Positions 1 to 10,298 of a stretch of DNA of 64,000 nucleotides are shown here, piece after piece. The first letter of the stretch is position 1. Every line of letters starts with the position of its first letter. The DNA is taken from positions 1-64,000 of the forward strand of contig UCKM01000004.1 of assembly GCA_900473175.1 (NCBI GenBank), read 5' to 3'. The position numbers and the translations under genes are program-made. This DNA is from Hyphomicrobiales bacterium. Its GTDB lineage: Bacteria; Pseudomonadota; Alphaproteobacteria; Rhizobiales; Rhizobiaceae. The notes under the pieces were generated by a model, which was not told where the DNA came from, made no database searches, and saw only the letters and a program-made list of their open reading frames with translations.

Positions 1-49
1 GGCGAGGCGATCACACGCCGGTTCTTTGACAATTAACTTGGGCCGCTTG

Positions 50-1447
50 CTAAATGTGAAGAGCGTGACCAAGTGCCTTGAGCGAAGCTTCGTGGAAACC
101 CTCGCTCTGTGTCGGATGAGCGTGGATCGTTCCGGCGATGTCTTCGAGGCGCGCACCCATCTCAAGCGCAAGCGCAAATGAAGCAGACAGCTCCGACACA
201 CCGCGCCCAACGGCCTGGATACCGAGGATCAGGTGATTGCCGGCAGCCGCGACGACCCGCACGAACCCCTCCTCGCCTTCCTGCGTCATGGCCCGGCCAT
301 TGGCCACAAATGGGAACAGCCCGATTTTAACCTCGTGCCCTGCCGCTTTTGCTTCGTCAGGAGAAAGGCCAACGGAAACGATTTCGGGATCGGTGAAGCA
401 CACCGCGGCAATGGCGCGTTTGTCCCAGCTGCGGTTTTCTCCAGCAATGATCTCCGCAACCATCTCGCCCTGCGCCATGGCGCGATGTGCCAGCATGGGC
501 TCGCCCGTCACATCACCGATCGCGTAGACGCCGCGCATCGACGTGCGGCACTTGTCATCGATACGCACGAAGCGGCCATCCATATCGAGGTCGATCTCCT
601 CGAGCCCCCAACCGTTTGTGACCGGCTTGCGGCCGACAGTGACCAGTACCTTGTCGGCTGGGACCTTGTCGTCATTGCCATCCGCCGTTTCAATCAGGAG
701 CGCATCGCCCTTGGCGCTCATGCCCTTTGCTTTGGCGCCGGTCAGGACCATGATGCCGAACTCGGAAAGACTGCGCGAGACGGGGCGGGTCAACTCCGCA
801 TCATATTGCGGCAGGATCTTCGGCAGAGCCTCGACCACCGTGACCTTCGAGCCGAGCTTGGCGTAAGCCGTGCCAAGCTCAAGGCCGATATAGCCGCCGC
901 CGACGACAACCAGTTTCTCCGGAACCTCGCGCAAAGCGAGTGCGTCCGTCGACGAAATGACATTGCCACCGAACGGCAGGGACGGGATTTCGACCGGGGC
1001 CGAACCAGTAGCTATGACAATATTCTCCGCCCGGATGATCTGTTGGCCGGTCAGGGTCTCCACCTCGACAGTCTTGCCGTCGCGGAACTTCGCCTTACCT
1101 GTAACAATCTTGACATTGGCCTTCTTCAAAAGGCCCGCGACGCCATTGTTCAGGCGGCTGACGATCCCGTCCTTCCAGGCAATGGTCTTGGTGAAATCGA
1201 TGCCCGGTTCACTCACCGAAATGCCAAGCGGGGTCTGTTTCGCCGCAAAATGCGCGACCTTTGCAAACTCGTCAGCGGCGTGGATCAATGCTTTTGAAGG
1301 AATGCAGCCGACCAGCAGGCAGGTTCCACCCACCTTGACCGCCTCGACGATGACAGTGTCGACATTGAGCTGGCCCGCCCGGATGGCGCAGACATAGCCG
1401 CCAGGACCAGCGCCGATGACAAGCAATTTGCACGAAATATCTTTCAT
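50..1447 (-). CDS. lpdA: Dihydrolipoyl dehydrogenase (E3) of the branched-chain 2-oxoacid dehydrogenase complex
   Basis: This 465-residue cytoplasmic flavoprotein reoxidises the dihydrolipoyl group of the E2 subunit, passing electrons through FAD to NAD+. The N-terminal FAD motif GAGPGGY (about residue 12) is followed by a redox-active disulfide, GGTCLLVGC, with cysteines 43 and 48. Most E3 proteins have Asn where this one has Leu (CLNVGC). A second dinucleotide motif, VGGGYIGLE, lies near residue 180. The C-terminal catalytic HAHPTQSE pair is present. The ATG at 1447 has a GGAGGG ribosome site overlapping the E2 stop. It is the last gene of a four-gene operon, so it most likely serves that complex and not the pyruvate dehydrogenase complex. 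Confidence 0.95.
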   Translation of the reverse strand: MKDISCKLLVIGAGPGGYVCAIRAGQLNVDTVIVEAVKVGGTCLLVGCIPSKALIHAADEFAKVAHFAAKQTPLGISVSEPGIDFTKTIAWKDGIVSRLNNGVAGLLKKANVKIVTGKAKFRDGKTVEVETLTGQQIIRAENIVIATGSAPVEIPSLPFGGNVISSTDALALREVPEKLVVVGGGYIGLELGTAYAKLGSKVTVVEALPKILPQYDAELTRPVSRSLSEFGIMVLTGAKAKGMSAKGDALLIETADGNDDKVPADKVLVTVGRKPVTNGWGLEEIDLDMDGRFVRIDDKCRTSMRGVYAIGDVTGEPMLAHRAMAQGEMVAEIIAGENRSWDKRAIAAVCFTDPEIVSVGLSPDEAKAAGHEVKIGLFPFVANGRAMTQEGEEGFVRVVAAAGNHLILGIQAVGRGVSELSASFALALEMGARLEDIAGTIHAHPTQSEGFHEASLKALGHALHI

Positions 1448-1450
1448 CGG

Positions 1451-2746
1451 TCAGCCCTCCACGAAAATCAGCGCAGGTGTTTCGAGCAACGTCTTGATCC
1501 GCTGGATGAACACGGCAGCATCCCAGCCATCGATAACGCGGTGGTCGAAGCTCGAGGAAAGGTTCATCATCTTGCGCGGAATGAAGCTGGTTCCGTCCCA
1601 GACCGGACGCACCATGATCTTGTTGACGCCGATGATCGCAACTTCGGGATAGTTGATAACCGGTGTCGTCACCACCCCGCCCATGCTTCCGAGCGATGTG
1701 ATGGTGATCGTCGATCCGCTGAGCTGTTCACGCGTGGCCGATCCGGTTTTGGCTGCGTCCGCAAGCAGGTTTACCTCTGCGGCGCAATCCCAGAGCGTGC
1801 GTGCCTCCGCATGCTTGACCACGGGAACAACGAGGCCGTTGGGCGTTTGCGCCGCTATGCCGATATGAACGCCGCCGTGCTGGTGGATGATGTTGGCATC
1901 GTCATCATAGAGTGCGTTGAGCTGCGGCTGATCGGCGATGGCCTTTACCATGGCACGCATGAGGAACGGCAAGACGGTCAGTTTCGGCTGATCGGCACGC
2001 TTCTTGGCATTGAGCGTCGCCCGCAAGTCCTCAAGCGCGGTGACGTCGATTTCCTCGACATAGGTGATATGCGGGATATGCGCCTTGGCAATCGCCATCT
2101 TCTCGGCGATCTTGCGGCGCAGGCCGACGACCTTGATCTCCTTGACTGAATTGTCAGGGGCAAGCGCCGCTATGCCCGGCTTCTGCGATCCGCGGGCAAA
2201 GAACGCTTCAAGGTCTTCATGGGTGATCCGTCCGGCCGGACCCGTGCCACTGACCTGTCGCAGGTCAACACCAGCTTCCTTGGCGCGCAGGCGAACTGCC
2301 GGAGAGGCCAATGGCTTCTCGCCCTCGCCGCGTGGGGCCGCGCCGCCGAACGGCTGGGATGGGGCACGCGCAGTCTCAGCTACCGCAGCCGGCTTCGGCT
2401 TCTCGGGTTCAGCCTTTAGAGGTTCAGATTCTTTCTCGACCTCTGGTGCAGTAGGTTCAGTTTTTGTTGGCTTTACCGGCGCGGGCTGCGGTGCATGCCC
2501 CTCGCCTTCGACCTTGAGGCGAACGAGCGGCGACCCGATGGCGAGTACCTGGCCAATTTCGCCGCCCAGCCAGAGGATTTCACCATCGACGGGCGAAGGT
2601 ATCTCGACCGTCGCCTTGTCGGTCATCACGGCCGCAAGGACAGTGTCTTCGCGCACCAGGTCGCCGATCTTCACATTCCATTCAACGAGTTCGGCTTCAG
2701 CGACGCCTTCACCGACATCCGGCAGTTTGATGACATATTCGCCCAT
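1451..2746 (-). CDS. bkdB: Lipoamide acyltransferase (E2) of the branched-chain 2-oxoacid dehydrogenase complex
   Basis: This 431-residue protein forms the core of the complex and transfers the branched acyl group from lipoate to CoA. An N-terminal lipoyl domain (about residues 1-80) carries the lipoylated lysine in DKATVEIPS (Lys44). A Pro/Ala/Glu-rich linker is followed by an E1/E3-binding domain near residues 146-183 (LASPAVRLRAKEAG, then GPAGRITHEDL). The C-terminal catalytic domain ends with the acetyltransferase signature SFDHRVIDG. The start has AGGAG seven bases upstream. It sits 3 bp before lpdA and 9 bp after the E1beta gene. A single lipoyl domain and the pairing with a two-subunit E1 fit the branched-chain complex better than pyruvate dehydrogenase. 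Confidence 0.93.
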   Translation of the reverse strand: MGEYVIKLPDVGEGVAEAELVEWNVKIGDLVREDTVLAAVMTDKATVEIPSPVDGEILWLGGEIGQVLAIGSPLVRLKVEGEGHAPQPAPVKPTKTEPTAPEVEKESEPLKAEPEKPKPAAVAETARAPSQPFGGAAPRGEGEKPLASPAVRLRAKEAGVDLRQVSGTGPAGRITHEDLEAFFARGSQKPGIAALAPDNSVKEIKVVGLRRKIAEKMAIAKAHIPHITYVEEIDVTALEDLRATLNAKKRADQPKLTVLPFLMRAMVKAIADQPQLNALYDDDANIIHQHGGVHIGIAAQTPNGLVVPVVKHAEARTLWDCAAEVNLLADAAKTGSATREQLSGSTITITSLGSMGGVVTTPVINYPEVAIIGVNKIMVRPVWDGTSFIPRKMMNLSSSFDHRVIDGWDAAVFIQRIKTLLETPALIFVEG

Positions 2747-2755
2747 CGTCGGCTC

Positions 2756-3769
2756 CTATCCTTCCAGTGCTTCTGCAAGAGCCCGTCCGACACGGGCCGG
2801 CCCCGGGAAATAATCCCACTCCTGCGCATGCGGGTAAGGCGTATCCCAGCCGGTGACGCGCGCGACGGGGGCTTCCAGCTTGTAGAAACAATGCTCCTGA
2901 ACCAAAGCCGCAAGTTCAGCGCCAAATCCGGAGGTCAGCGTCGCTTCGTGCACGATGACACAGCGTCCGGTCTTGCTGACGGATTCGACGATGGTTTCGA
3001 GATCGAGCGGCAACAACGTACGCAGATCGATGATCTCCGCGTCAATTCCGTGCTCCTCCGCAGCGGCCTCCGCCACATAAACCATTGTGCCGTAAGCCAG
3101 GATGGTGAGTTGCTTGCCCTCGCGACGCTTGATCGCCTTGCCAAGCGGCACGGTGTAATGGCCGTCCGGTACCTCCCCGAGATCATGCTTAGACCACGGC
3201 GTTACGGGCCGGTCGTGGTGACCGTCGAACGGGCCGTTATAGAGGCGCTTGGGTTCAAGGAAGATAACCGGATCCGGATCTTCGATCGCTGCGATCAGCA
3301 GACCCTTGGCATCGTGCGGATTGGACGGAACGACGACCTTCAGGCCCGAGACATGCGTGAACAACGCTTCCGGGCTCTGGCTGTGGGTCTGTCCGCCGAA
3401 GATGCCGCCGCCGGTCGGCATGCGGACCACGATCGGACAGGTGAAACCGCCGTTGGAGCGGTAGCGCAGGCGCGCGGCTTCCGAAACGATCTGGTCATAG
3501 GCCGGATAGACGTAATCGGCGAACTGGATTTCCACGCACGGCTTCAAACCATAGGCCGCCATGCCGATCGCCGCGCCGACAATGCCGGCCTCGCTGATCG
3601 GCGCATCGAAGCAGCGGGTCTTGCCGTATTTCGCCTGCAGCCCCTGCGTGCAGCGGAAGACCCCACCGAAGAAGCCGACGTCCTCGCCGAAAACGACGAC
3701 GTCACCGTCGCGTTCCATCATGATGTCCATCGCGTCGCGAATGGCTTCGATCATTGTCTTGCGAGCCAT
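2756..3769 (-). CDS. bkdA2: Branched-chain 2-oxoacid dehydrogenase E1 component, beta subunit
   Basis: This 337-residue subunit pairs with E1alpha to make the thiamine-diphosphate-dependent decarboxylase that acts on the 2-oxo acids of Val, Leu and Ile. The N-terminal transketolase-like pyrimidine domain shows VFGEDVGFFGGVFRCTQGL, and the C-terminal domain follows after about residue 200. An upstream TTG at 3775 could extend it by two residues. I chose ATG 3769 because AGGAG lies seven bases before it. It begins two bases after the E1alpha stop, so the subunits are probably translationally coupled. The E1 type could in principle also be acetoin or pyruvate dehydrogenase, but FFGGVF, with the neighbouring E1alpha, favours the branched-chain family. 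Confidence 0.93.
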   Translation of the reverse strand: MARKTMIEAIRDAMDIMMERDGDVVVFGEDVGFFGGVFRCTQGLQAKYGKTRCFDAPISEAGIVGAAIGMAAYGLKPCVEIQFADYVYPAYDQIVSEAARLRYRSNGGFTCPIVVRMPTGGGIFGGQTHSQSPEALFTHVSGLKVVVPSNPHDAKGLLIAAIEDPDPVIFLEPKRLYNGPFDGHHDRPVTPWSKHDLGEVPDGHYTVPLGKAIKRREGKQLTILAYGTMVYVAEAAAEEHGIDAEIIDLRTLLPLDLETIVESVSKTGRCVIVHEATLTSGFGAELAALVQEHCFYKLEAPVARVTGWDTPYPHAQEWDYFPGPARVGRALAEALEG

Positions 3770-3771
3770 TA

Positions 3772-5307
<1,536 letters not shown>

Positions 5308-6456
5308 TCAGGCGGCAGCAATCGCCAATGCCTGCTCACGCGTACTTTCCCGAATGGCTTCGAGCTGGATTCGCTTAAGCAGCGACAGCATGTCGTCATT
5401 GGCCGGAGCATGAACCGGCGCAACACTCCTGTTGTCCGGCACAACTTGTTCGATCATCTTACGAACGACGTCCCTCTGTCCAATGGTGATCCTGCCGCCC
5501 GCAATGCCGCGCCATGCCTCAAGTGCCGCCGCAAGTGGGCGATGGGTGCTCTCGGGCAGGCCGGCAGCATTGAACAAAGCGGCAAGCGCCGTACGGCGAC
5601 CATCGATCAACAGGCTGCGCACCCGCGGAAGACCATATCCTGAAAGAGCGACAAGAATGGCCCCGAAAAAGTCAATCCTGCCAGCCGCGACGATCCGGAT
5701 GACAAAAGCTGTGGTGAGGTCGCCGCGAAGCTGCAAATGCTCGATAAGGGCAGGATAGGCGTCAATCGGCGTTGCCGCGACGAGGTTGATCGATGCCTTT
5801 ACGCAAGCTTCCTGCGTCACGCGTTTTGCCCGCCGCTCGCCCATCAACGCCATGACCATATCCATCTGGCAAAGCGCTTCGGCGATGCGTATCGCCAGGG
5901 CATGCCGGCAACCTGCAGGCAGCCGTGCGTCATCTACAAGGAGCGCCCGAACTTCGGCGTCGTGCCCCAGCCGTTCGATGAGCTTGTGGAAACTGATGTC
6001 GGCGATTTGCGCTTGGCCATTGGCCAGAAGCTCGAGGATGGCGGCGGTTTCACCGATCTCGATCAGCGCGGCGCTGACGGCGAACGAGACCTTGGCTCTT
6101 GCCGCAATAATCTTCTGCGCCTCACCGCTTCCCGCCGCGATGCAGTCGATCAGGTCGGTGTCGCATAAAAGCGTGGACCGGCCGAGTATATAGGTGGCGA
6201 CCTCGATCTGATCGCGTGCGAGGCTTGCAACGATGTGGACAGGCGCATGGGCGCTCGTGGAAAAAGCCTCGGCCAGCGCAAGCCTCACCTTTGGCGATGG
6301 ATCGTCGAGAAGGAGCGTCAACACGGCTTCAGTCGAAGACCTTTCGTCAATCTCAAGATCGGTCTGGAGGTAAATGTGCGCCAGAGCCGCCGCCGCGTGA
6401 CAGCGCTGCGCTACAGATGCATTGTCGATCATCTTCAGATAGTGCTGAATTGACAT
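5308..6456 (-). CDS. DUF2336 domain-containing protein
   Basis: This 382-residue protein is predicted to be cytoplasmic and helix-rich. It has HEAT-like repeated segments, for example LLLDDPSPKVRLALAEAFS near residues 48-66, which is typical of the alphaproteobacterial DUF2336 family. It has no signal peptide and no membrane helix. DUF2336 proteins are common in Rhizobiales, and some have been linked to cell-cycle or general stress networks, but no biochemical role is established from the sequence. It is transcribed alone, away from the divergent maoC-like gene. Three GGTTTAC-like repeats precede it at 6505-6535. Confidence 0.85.
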   Translation of the reverse strand: MSIQHYLKMIDNASVAQRCHAAAALAHIYLQTDLEIDERSSTEAVLTLLLDDPSPKVRLALAEAFSTSAHAPVHIVASLARDQIEVATYILGRSTLLCDTDLIDCIAAGSGEAQKIIAARAKVSFAVSAALIEIGETAAILELLANGQAQIADISFHKLIERLGHDAEVRALLVDDARLPAGCRHALAIRIAEALCQMDMVMALMGERRAKRVTQEACVKASINLVAATPIDAYPALIEHLQLRGDLTTAFVIRIVAAGRIDFFGAILVALSGYGLPRVRSLLIDGRRTALAALFNAAGLPESTHRPLAAALEAWRGIAGGRITIGQRDVVRKMIEQVVPDNRSVAPVHAPANDDMLSLLKRIQLEAIRESTREQALAIAAA

Positions 6457-6504
6457 GTTTTTTCGCCCCCGAGTCCCTGCTTGCTTTCAACTTTACGGCG
6501 AAAA

Positions 6505-6535
6505 GGTTTACGCTCGGTTTACCATATCGGTTAAC
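6505..6535. repeat. Three phased GGTTTAC-like repeats between DUF2336 and maoC-like genes
   Basis: GGTTTAC occurs at 6505-6511 and 6516-6522, and the variant GGTTAAC at 6529-6535. The steps are 11 and 13 bp, close to one helical turn, so a protein binding along one face of the DNA is possible. They lie in the divergent promoter region, 49-79 bp from the DUF2336 start. Confidence 0.35.
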
Positions 6536-6605
6536 CATCCGGTGGTTGCGATCGAAGCGAAGGGCCCGTAGTCTTCGCCAAATCATCAAGGAGATGCGGT
6601 ACGCC

Positions 6606-7061
6606 ATGGCCGGCCTATATCTGGAAGACTTCGAAATCGGGCATGTATTTCAGCATGCGCTGCGCAAGACCGTCACTGAAAGCGACAACATGTTGTTTTC
6701 GGTCATGACGCTCAATCCCCAGCCGCTGCATATCGATTTCGACTTTGCCGCCAAGACGGAATGGGGCAAACCCCTGGTCAATTCGCTGTTCACGCTCGGG
6801 TTGATGATCGGTATTTCCGTCAACGATACGACCGTCGGCACCACGATCGCCAATCTCGGCATGACTGACGTCACCTTCCCTGCCCCGCTTTTTCACGGCG
6901 ATACGGTGCGAGTCGAGACCCAAGTGCTCGCGGCAAGACGATCGAAATCGAAGCCGGATCGCGGCATCGTCGAATTCGAGCATCGGGCATTCAACCAGTA
7001 CGGTGTCCTGGTGGCGAAATGCACGCGACAGGCCATGATGAAATCGAAGAGTGCAGTCTGA
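6606..7061 (+). CDS. MaoC-like hot-dog hydratase
   Basis: This 151-residue single hot-dog domain protein has the MaoC signature: an N-terminal YLEDFEIGHVF, then FSVMTLNPQPLHIDFDFA carrying the Asp/His hydratase pair. The family hydrates enoyl-CoA thioesters. I chose ATG 6606; an in-frame ATG at 6594 directly abuts the AAGGAG ribosome site, whereas 6606 is 12 bases from it. The stop overlaps the next gene start (TGATG at 7059-7063), so the product is translationally coupled to the CitE-like lyase. This suggests a hydratase/lyase pair acting on C4-C5 acyl-CoA thioesters such as mesaconyl-CoA. The substrate is inferred only from the pairing. Confidence 0.88.
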   Translation: MAGLYLEDFEIGHVFQHALRKTVTESDNMLFSVMTLNPQPLHIDFDFAAKTEWGKPLVNSLFTLGLMIGISVNDTTVGTTIANLGMTDVTFPAPLFHGDTVRVETQVLAARRSKSKPDRGIVEFEHRAFNQYGVLVAKCTRQAMMKSKSAV

Positions 7062-7933
7062 TGCGATCGCTGCTCTTTGTTCCGGGCGACTCCGCAAAGA
7101 AACTTGAAAAGGGTCTGGCAAGCGGGGCCGATATCCTGCTGATTGATCTTGAGGACTCAGTCAGCGCGGACCGCAAGGAAGCTGCCCGAAAGATTGCCGC
7201 CGATTTTTTGCTGGCTCACCGGGATCACGCCTCGCCGCGCTTGTTTGTGCGCATCAATGATCTGGCGAGTGGACTTGCGGACGCAGACCTCGCGGCCGTC
7301 ATGCCGGCTCTACCCGAAGGCATTCTCCTGCCAAAGTCAAACAGCGGCAAGGATGTGACGCGTCTCTCTGTCAAACTGAGCGTCCATGAGGCGCGTGCAG
7401 GCGTTACGGAAGGACAGACTCAAATCCTCGCCCTTATTACGGAAACGGCGGTCGGGACGCTCTCGGCTGCGTCTTACCCCGATGCTTCGAAACGGCTGAT
7501 TGGCCTGAGTTGGGGGGCCGAGGACCTTTCCGCCGCGATTGGTGCCAGCACGGCGCGAGATGAGAACGGCCGCTATACGGATGTATTCCGCCTGGCTCGC
7601 GCCCTCACTATTCTTGGCGCATCGGCGGCGGAGGTTGCCGCAATCGATACGGTCTATATCAACTATCGTGACGATGCGGGACTGGCACAAGAATGCAGGC
7701 AAGCCGAGCGCGACGGCTTCGCCGCCAAGCTCGCAATCCATCCGGCCCAGATACCGATCATCAATGAGGTCTTCACCCCGTCAGTCGAAGCGGTCAGGCA
7801 CGCTCAGGCCATTGTCGACGCTTTTGCAGCAGATCCGACGGCGGGGGTCATAGGTGTTGAGGGACAGATGTTTGACCGGCCGCATCTGCGGCGCGCCGAG
7901 CGGCTCATTGCCCGCGCTGCATCAATTGCCTGA
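7061..7933 (+). CDS. CitE-like HpcH/HpaI family CoA-ester lyase
   Basis: This 290-residue protein is a TIM-barrel CoA-ester lyase of the citrate-lyase beta family. It starts RSLLFVPGDSAKK and carries the metal-binding acidic motif DLEDSV near residue 33. LITETAVG lies mid-barrel and AIHPAQIPIIN near residue 230. Relatives cleave citramalyl-CoA, malyl-CoA or beta-methylmalyl-CoA. The one-base overlap with the MaoC-like gene supports a joint pathway. ATG 7061 was chosen because it begins the conserved N-terminus and abuts the upstream stop. The last 12 bp overlap the convergent flavin reductase gene. No citrate lyase alpha or gamma subunits are nearby, so it is not classical citrate lyase. Confidence 0.87.
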   Translation: MRSLLFVPGDSAKKLEKGLASGADILLIDLEDSVSADRKEAARKIAADFLLAHRDHASPRLFVRINDLASGLADADLAAVMPALPEGILLPKSNSGKDVTRLSVKLSVHEARAGVTEGQTQILALITETAVGTLSAASYPDASKRLIGLSWGAEDLSAAIGASTARDENGRYTDVFRLARALTILGASAAEVAAIDTVYINYRDDAGLAQECRQAERDGFAAKLAIHPAQIPIINEVFTPSVEAVRHAQAIVDAFAADPTAGVIGVEGQMFDRPHLRRAERLIARAASIA

Positions 7934-8536
7934 TTCTTGCCATTTGGGCCGGAACATCTGGAACGTCTCGGACACAGACGCGAAATCCATGTAGCCGAGG
8001 CGGGAAACCGGCTGCGCCTTCGTCATGTCCACCAGACCGTTGGTGAGGATCGCCTCGTCGATGTGAACGCCGACGACTTCGCCAATGACCATGAAGGCCG
8101 CTACCGGATTGCCGTGCCGGTCCTTGGGGTTCTGGATATCGGTCACGACGCACTCAAGCGTTGCAAACGCTTCCGCCACACGCGGCGCCCCAATCAGCGT
8201 ACAGTCAGCGGGCGTCAGGCCCGAATACTCGAACTCGCTGACACCGCGCGGGGCATTGACCGAAGTTGCGTTCATCGCAACTGATAAATTTGCGCTGACC
8301 AGGTTGGCAGCGAACTCGCCGCTTTCTTCAATGAAAGCAACGCTGTCCTTGTATCCTTCGGATGAGAACATGAGCAGGCAAGGTCTCGTACTGATCATGT
8401 TGAAGAATGAATAAGGAGCAAGATTGATCCTCCCGTCCTTGGATCGGCTGGATATCCAGCCGATTGGACGCGGCGCAACAATCGCCTTCAACGGATCGTG
8501 CGGCAGACCATGCCCGTCCTCGTATTTGTAGAACAT
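7922..8536 (-). CDS. Flavin reductase family (FMN-binding split barrel) protein
   Basis: This 204-residue protein has a flavin reductase-like split-barrel fold. The N-terminus has the APRPIGWISS motif, followed by NLAPYSFFNMIS, which binds FMN in this family, and a long C-terminal segment ends in RLGYMDFASV. Members reduce flavin with NAD(P)H or act as FMN-binding oxidoreductases; the substrate cannot be told. It overlaps the convergent CitE-like gene by 12 bp. It lies 6 bp after the nitroreductase gene on the same strand, so the two flavin enzymes probably form an operon. Confidence 0.87.
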   Translation of the reverse strand: MFYKYEDGHGLPHDPLKAIVAPRPIGWISSRSKDGRINLAPYSFFNMISTRPCLLMFSSEGYKDSVAFIEESGEFAANLVSANLSVAMNATSVNAPRGVSEFEYSGLTPADCTLIGAPRVAEAFATLECVVTDIQNPKDRHGNPVAAFMVIGEVVGVHIDEAILTNGLVDMTKAQPVSRLGYMDFASVSETFQMFRPKWQESGN

Positions 8537-8542
8537 TTTCCG

Positions 8543-9136
8543 TCAGCCTTCCCAAGGACCGGAATATTCCGAAAGGATATCCTGGACGTCCGGCCGCGGG
8601 CGCTCCGGGACCTTTTGCGCGCAACTGCCAATATGAACAAATCCGGCAACCCGCTCGTGCGGGGCCAATCCGAGCAGCGCACGCCCCTTCTCGTCCGAGG
8701 AGTACCAGTTGCTGATCCAGTTGGTGGCATAACCAAGCGCATTGGCCGCCAGAGACAGGTTCATTGCTGCGGCGCCCGAAGACAAGAACTGTTCCCATTC
8801 CGGGATGTGATGTTCAACCGGCGAAAAGATGACACCGATGACTAGGGGGGCGCGGGCGAAACGCTTCAGTTCCTGTTCGCGGCGCTGCTCGGTCAATGGG
8901 CCTTCGCGTTCTTCGGCAAGGTCCGCCAGGAATTTTCCAACCTGTTCGCGCGCTTCCCCACGATAAATAATGAAGCGCCAGGGCGTCAGCCGGCCATGGT
9001 CCGGCACACGCGAGGCAATGCGTACCATCGTTTCGATTTCGTCATCCGACGGCGCAGGAAGGCCAATGGCTGAGATGGGGGTCGAGCTGCGTGTCGACAG
9101 GAATTCAATGACGGAAGGAGGAACAGATGTGTCCAT
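8543..9136 (-). CDS. Nitroreductase family protein
   Basis: This 197-residue FMN-dependent oxidoreductase has the nitroreductase N-terminus LSTRSSTPISAIG, followed by RVPDHGRLTPWRFIIYRG, and ends with a PRPDVQDILS region. It resembles the short YdjA-type branch. The reading frame is open to 9271. ATG 9136 gives the normal family length, and a longer start would add about 45 residues unlike any nitroreductase. Together with the flavin reductase 6 bp downstream it forms a two-gene unit. It is divergent from the secreted protein at 9258, leaving a 121-bp promoter region. Confidence 0.85.
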   Translation of the reverse strand: MDTSVPPSVIEFLSTRSSTPISAIGLPAPSDDEIETMVRIASRVPDHGRLTPWRFIIYRGEAREQVGKFLADLAEEREGPLTEQRREQELKRFARAPLVIGVIFSPVEHHIPEWEQFLSSGAAAMNLSLAANALGYATNWISNWYSSDEKGRALLGLAPHERVAGFVHIGSCAQKVPERPRPDVQDILSEYSGPWEG

Positions 9137-9257
9137 GGAATATGCGGTCGTCCTGTTTTTTACAATGCCGGACAATGTGGTGGTTTCTCCGCCCAAGTAA
9201 AGGTATGGCACGGAGAAAAGCCTTGAAATTGCCATCGGCTTCGGATCAAACCCTATC

Positions 9258-10292
9258 ATGGGTGTCATCACAACTTACTCTGCGAACGAAGCAAGACGCG
9301 GGCCAACGCTTGCTTTGCTGGTATTTGCCGGCATGCTTGCGGGCACCACCAGTGGTTGGGCACAAGCACTAGCGCCCGACATGCCACAGGCACCGGCCGT
9401 GGAACTGCCTACTATTCCCAACCTCAACAAATACGCCAACCCCAAGGCGCCCGAAAACAGCCCACTTGCCCATGAACCCGAGCTGGTGCTTTCGGCCAAG
9501 CTGTCTGATGACGGCAATCCAATCGGACGCGGGCTCGTCTGGAGGGTATTTTCTCCCGAACCCGGCAATGACGGCAAGCTTGCGCTACTGGCAACTGCCA
9601 AGGGAGGCACCACCTCATTCAACCTGGCGCCGGGCAGCTATCTCGTTCACGTGGCTTTCGGACGGGCCGGCGCAACCAAGCGCATCACCATGACCCGCGC
9701 CAAGCGCTCGGAAACGATGATTCTGGATGCGGGCGGCGTGAAGCTCAATGCGGTTCTTTCGGGCGGTGCACGCATTCCGCCGGATCAGCTGCGGTTCTCG
9801 ATTTATGAGAATCACGAAGACGCCAATGGTGAGCGCGCCCTCATTATACCGGATGTGAAGCCGGACACCGTCGTGCGCCTCAATACCGGCACCTACCAGA
9901 TCGTCTCCAATTACGGCACAGCCAATGCCGTAATCCGCGCCGATATTCGGGTGGAAGCAGGAAAGATCACCGAAGCGAATGTAGAGCATCGGGCGGCGCA
10001 ATTAACACTGAAACTGGTGCGCGAGACCGGCGGCGAAGCCCTCGCCGATACCGCGTGGTCGGTTCTGACCACATCCGGCGATATCGTCAGGGAAAGCGTC
10101 GGTGCCTTCGCGTCAATCGTTCTTGCGGAAGGCGAATATGTGATCATCGCCAAAAACAAGGACAAGATTTACCAGCGCGATTTCAAGGTTGTCGCCGGCC
10201 GCAATCAAGATGTGGAAGTCGTGGCAACCGAAGGCGCGGCCACAGCGACAAGCGCAAGCCAGCCCGCCGAAGGCGAAGAACCGCTGGACTGA
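9258..10292 (+). CDS. Secreted protein of unknown function with beta-rich repeats
   Basis: This 344-residue protein begins with a short charged segment and a hydrophobic stretch (LALLVFAGMLAG) ending at a likely signal-peptidase I site, GWAQA (about residue 36). The mature part is rich in beta-strand-like segments that recur: APGSYLVHVAFG, NTGTYQIVSNYG and AEGEYVIIAKNKDK each follow a Gly-x-Tyr turn. This suggests three or four tandem carboxypeptidase-regulatory or Ig-like domains. No catalytic motif is seen. No clear ribosome site precedes the ATG, and a later start within the signal region is possible. It may be periplasmic or outer-membrane-associated. Confidence 0.75.
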   Translation: MGVITTYSANEARRGPTLALLVFAGMLAGTTSGWAQALAPDMPQAPAVELPTIPNLNKYANPKAPENSPLAHEPELVLSAKLSDDGNPIGRGLVWRVFSPEPGNDGKLALLATAKGGTTSFNLAPGSYLVHVAFGRAGATKRITMTRAKRSETMILDAGGVKLNAVLSGGARIPPDQLRFSIYENHEDANGERALIIPDVKPDTVVRLNTGTYQIVSNYGTANAVIRADIRVEAGKITEANVEHRAAQLTLKLVRETGGEALADTAWSVLTTSGDIVRESVGAFASIVLAEGEYVIIAKNKDKIYQRDFKVVAGRNQDVEVVATEGAATATSASQPAEGEEPLD

Positions 10293-10298
10293 CCTTGC

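Noticed and set aside
233-1297. Long plus-strand open frame opposite lpdA
   Set aside because: It is antisense to a well-supported gene; the GC-rich codon bias of lpdA opens the opposite frame. It has no ribosome site or recognised domain.
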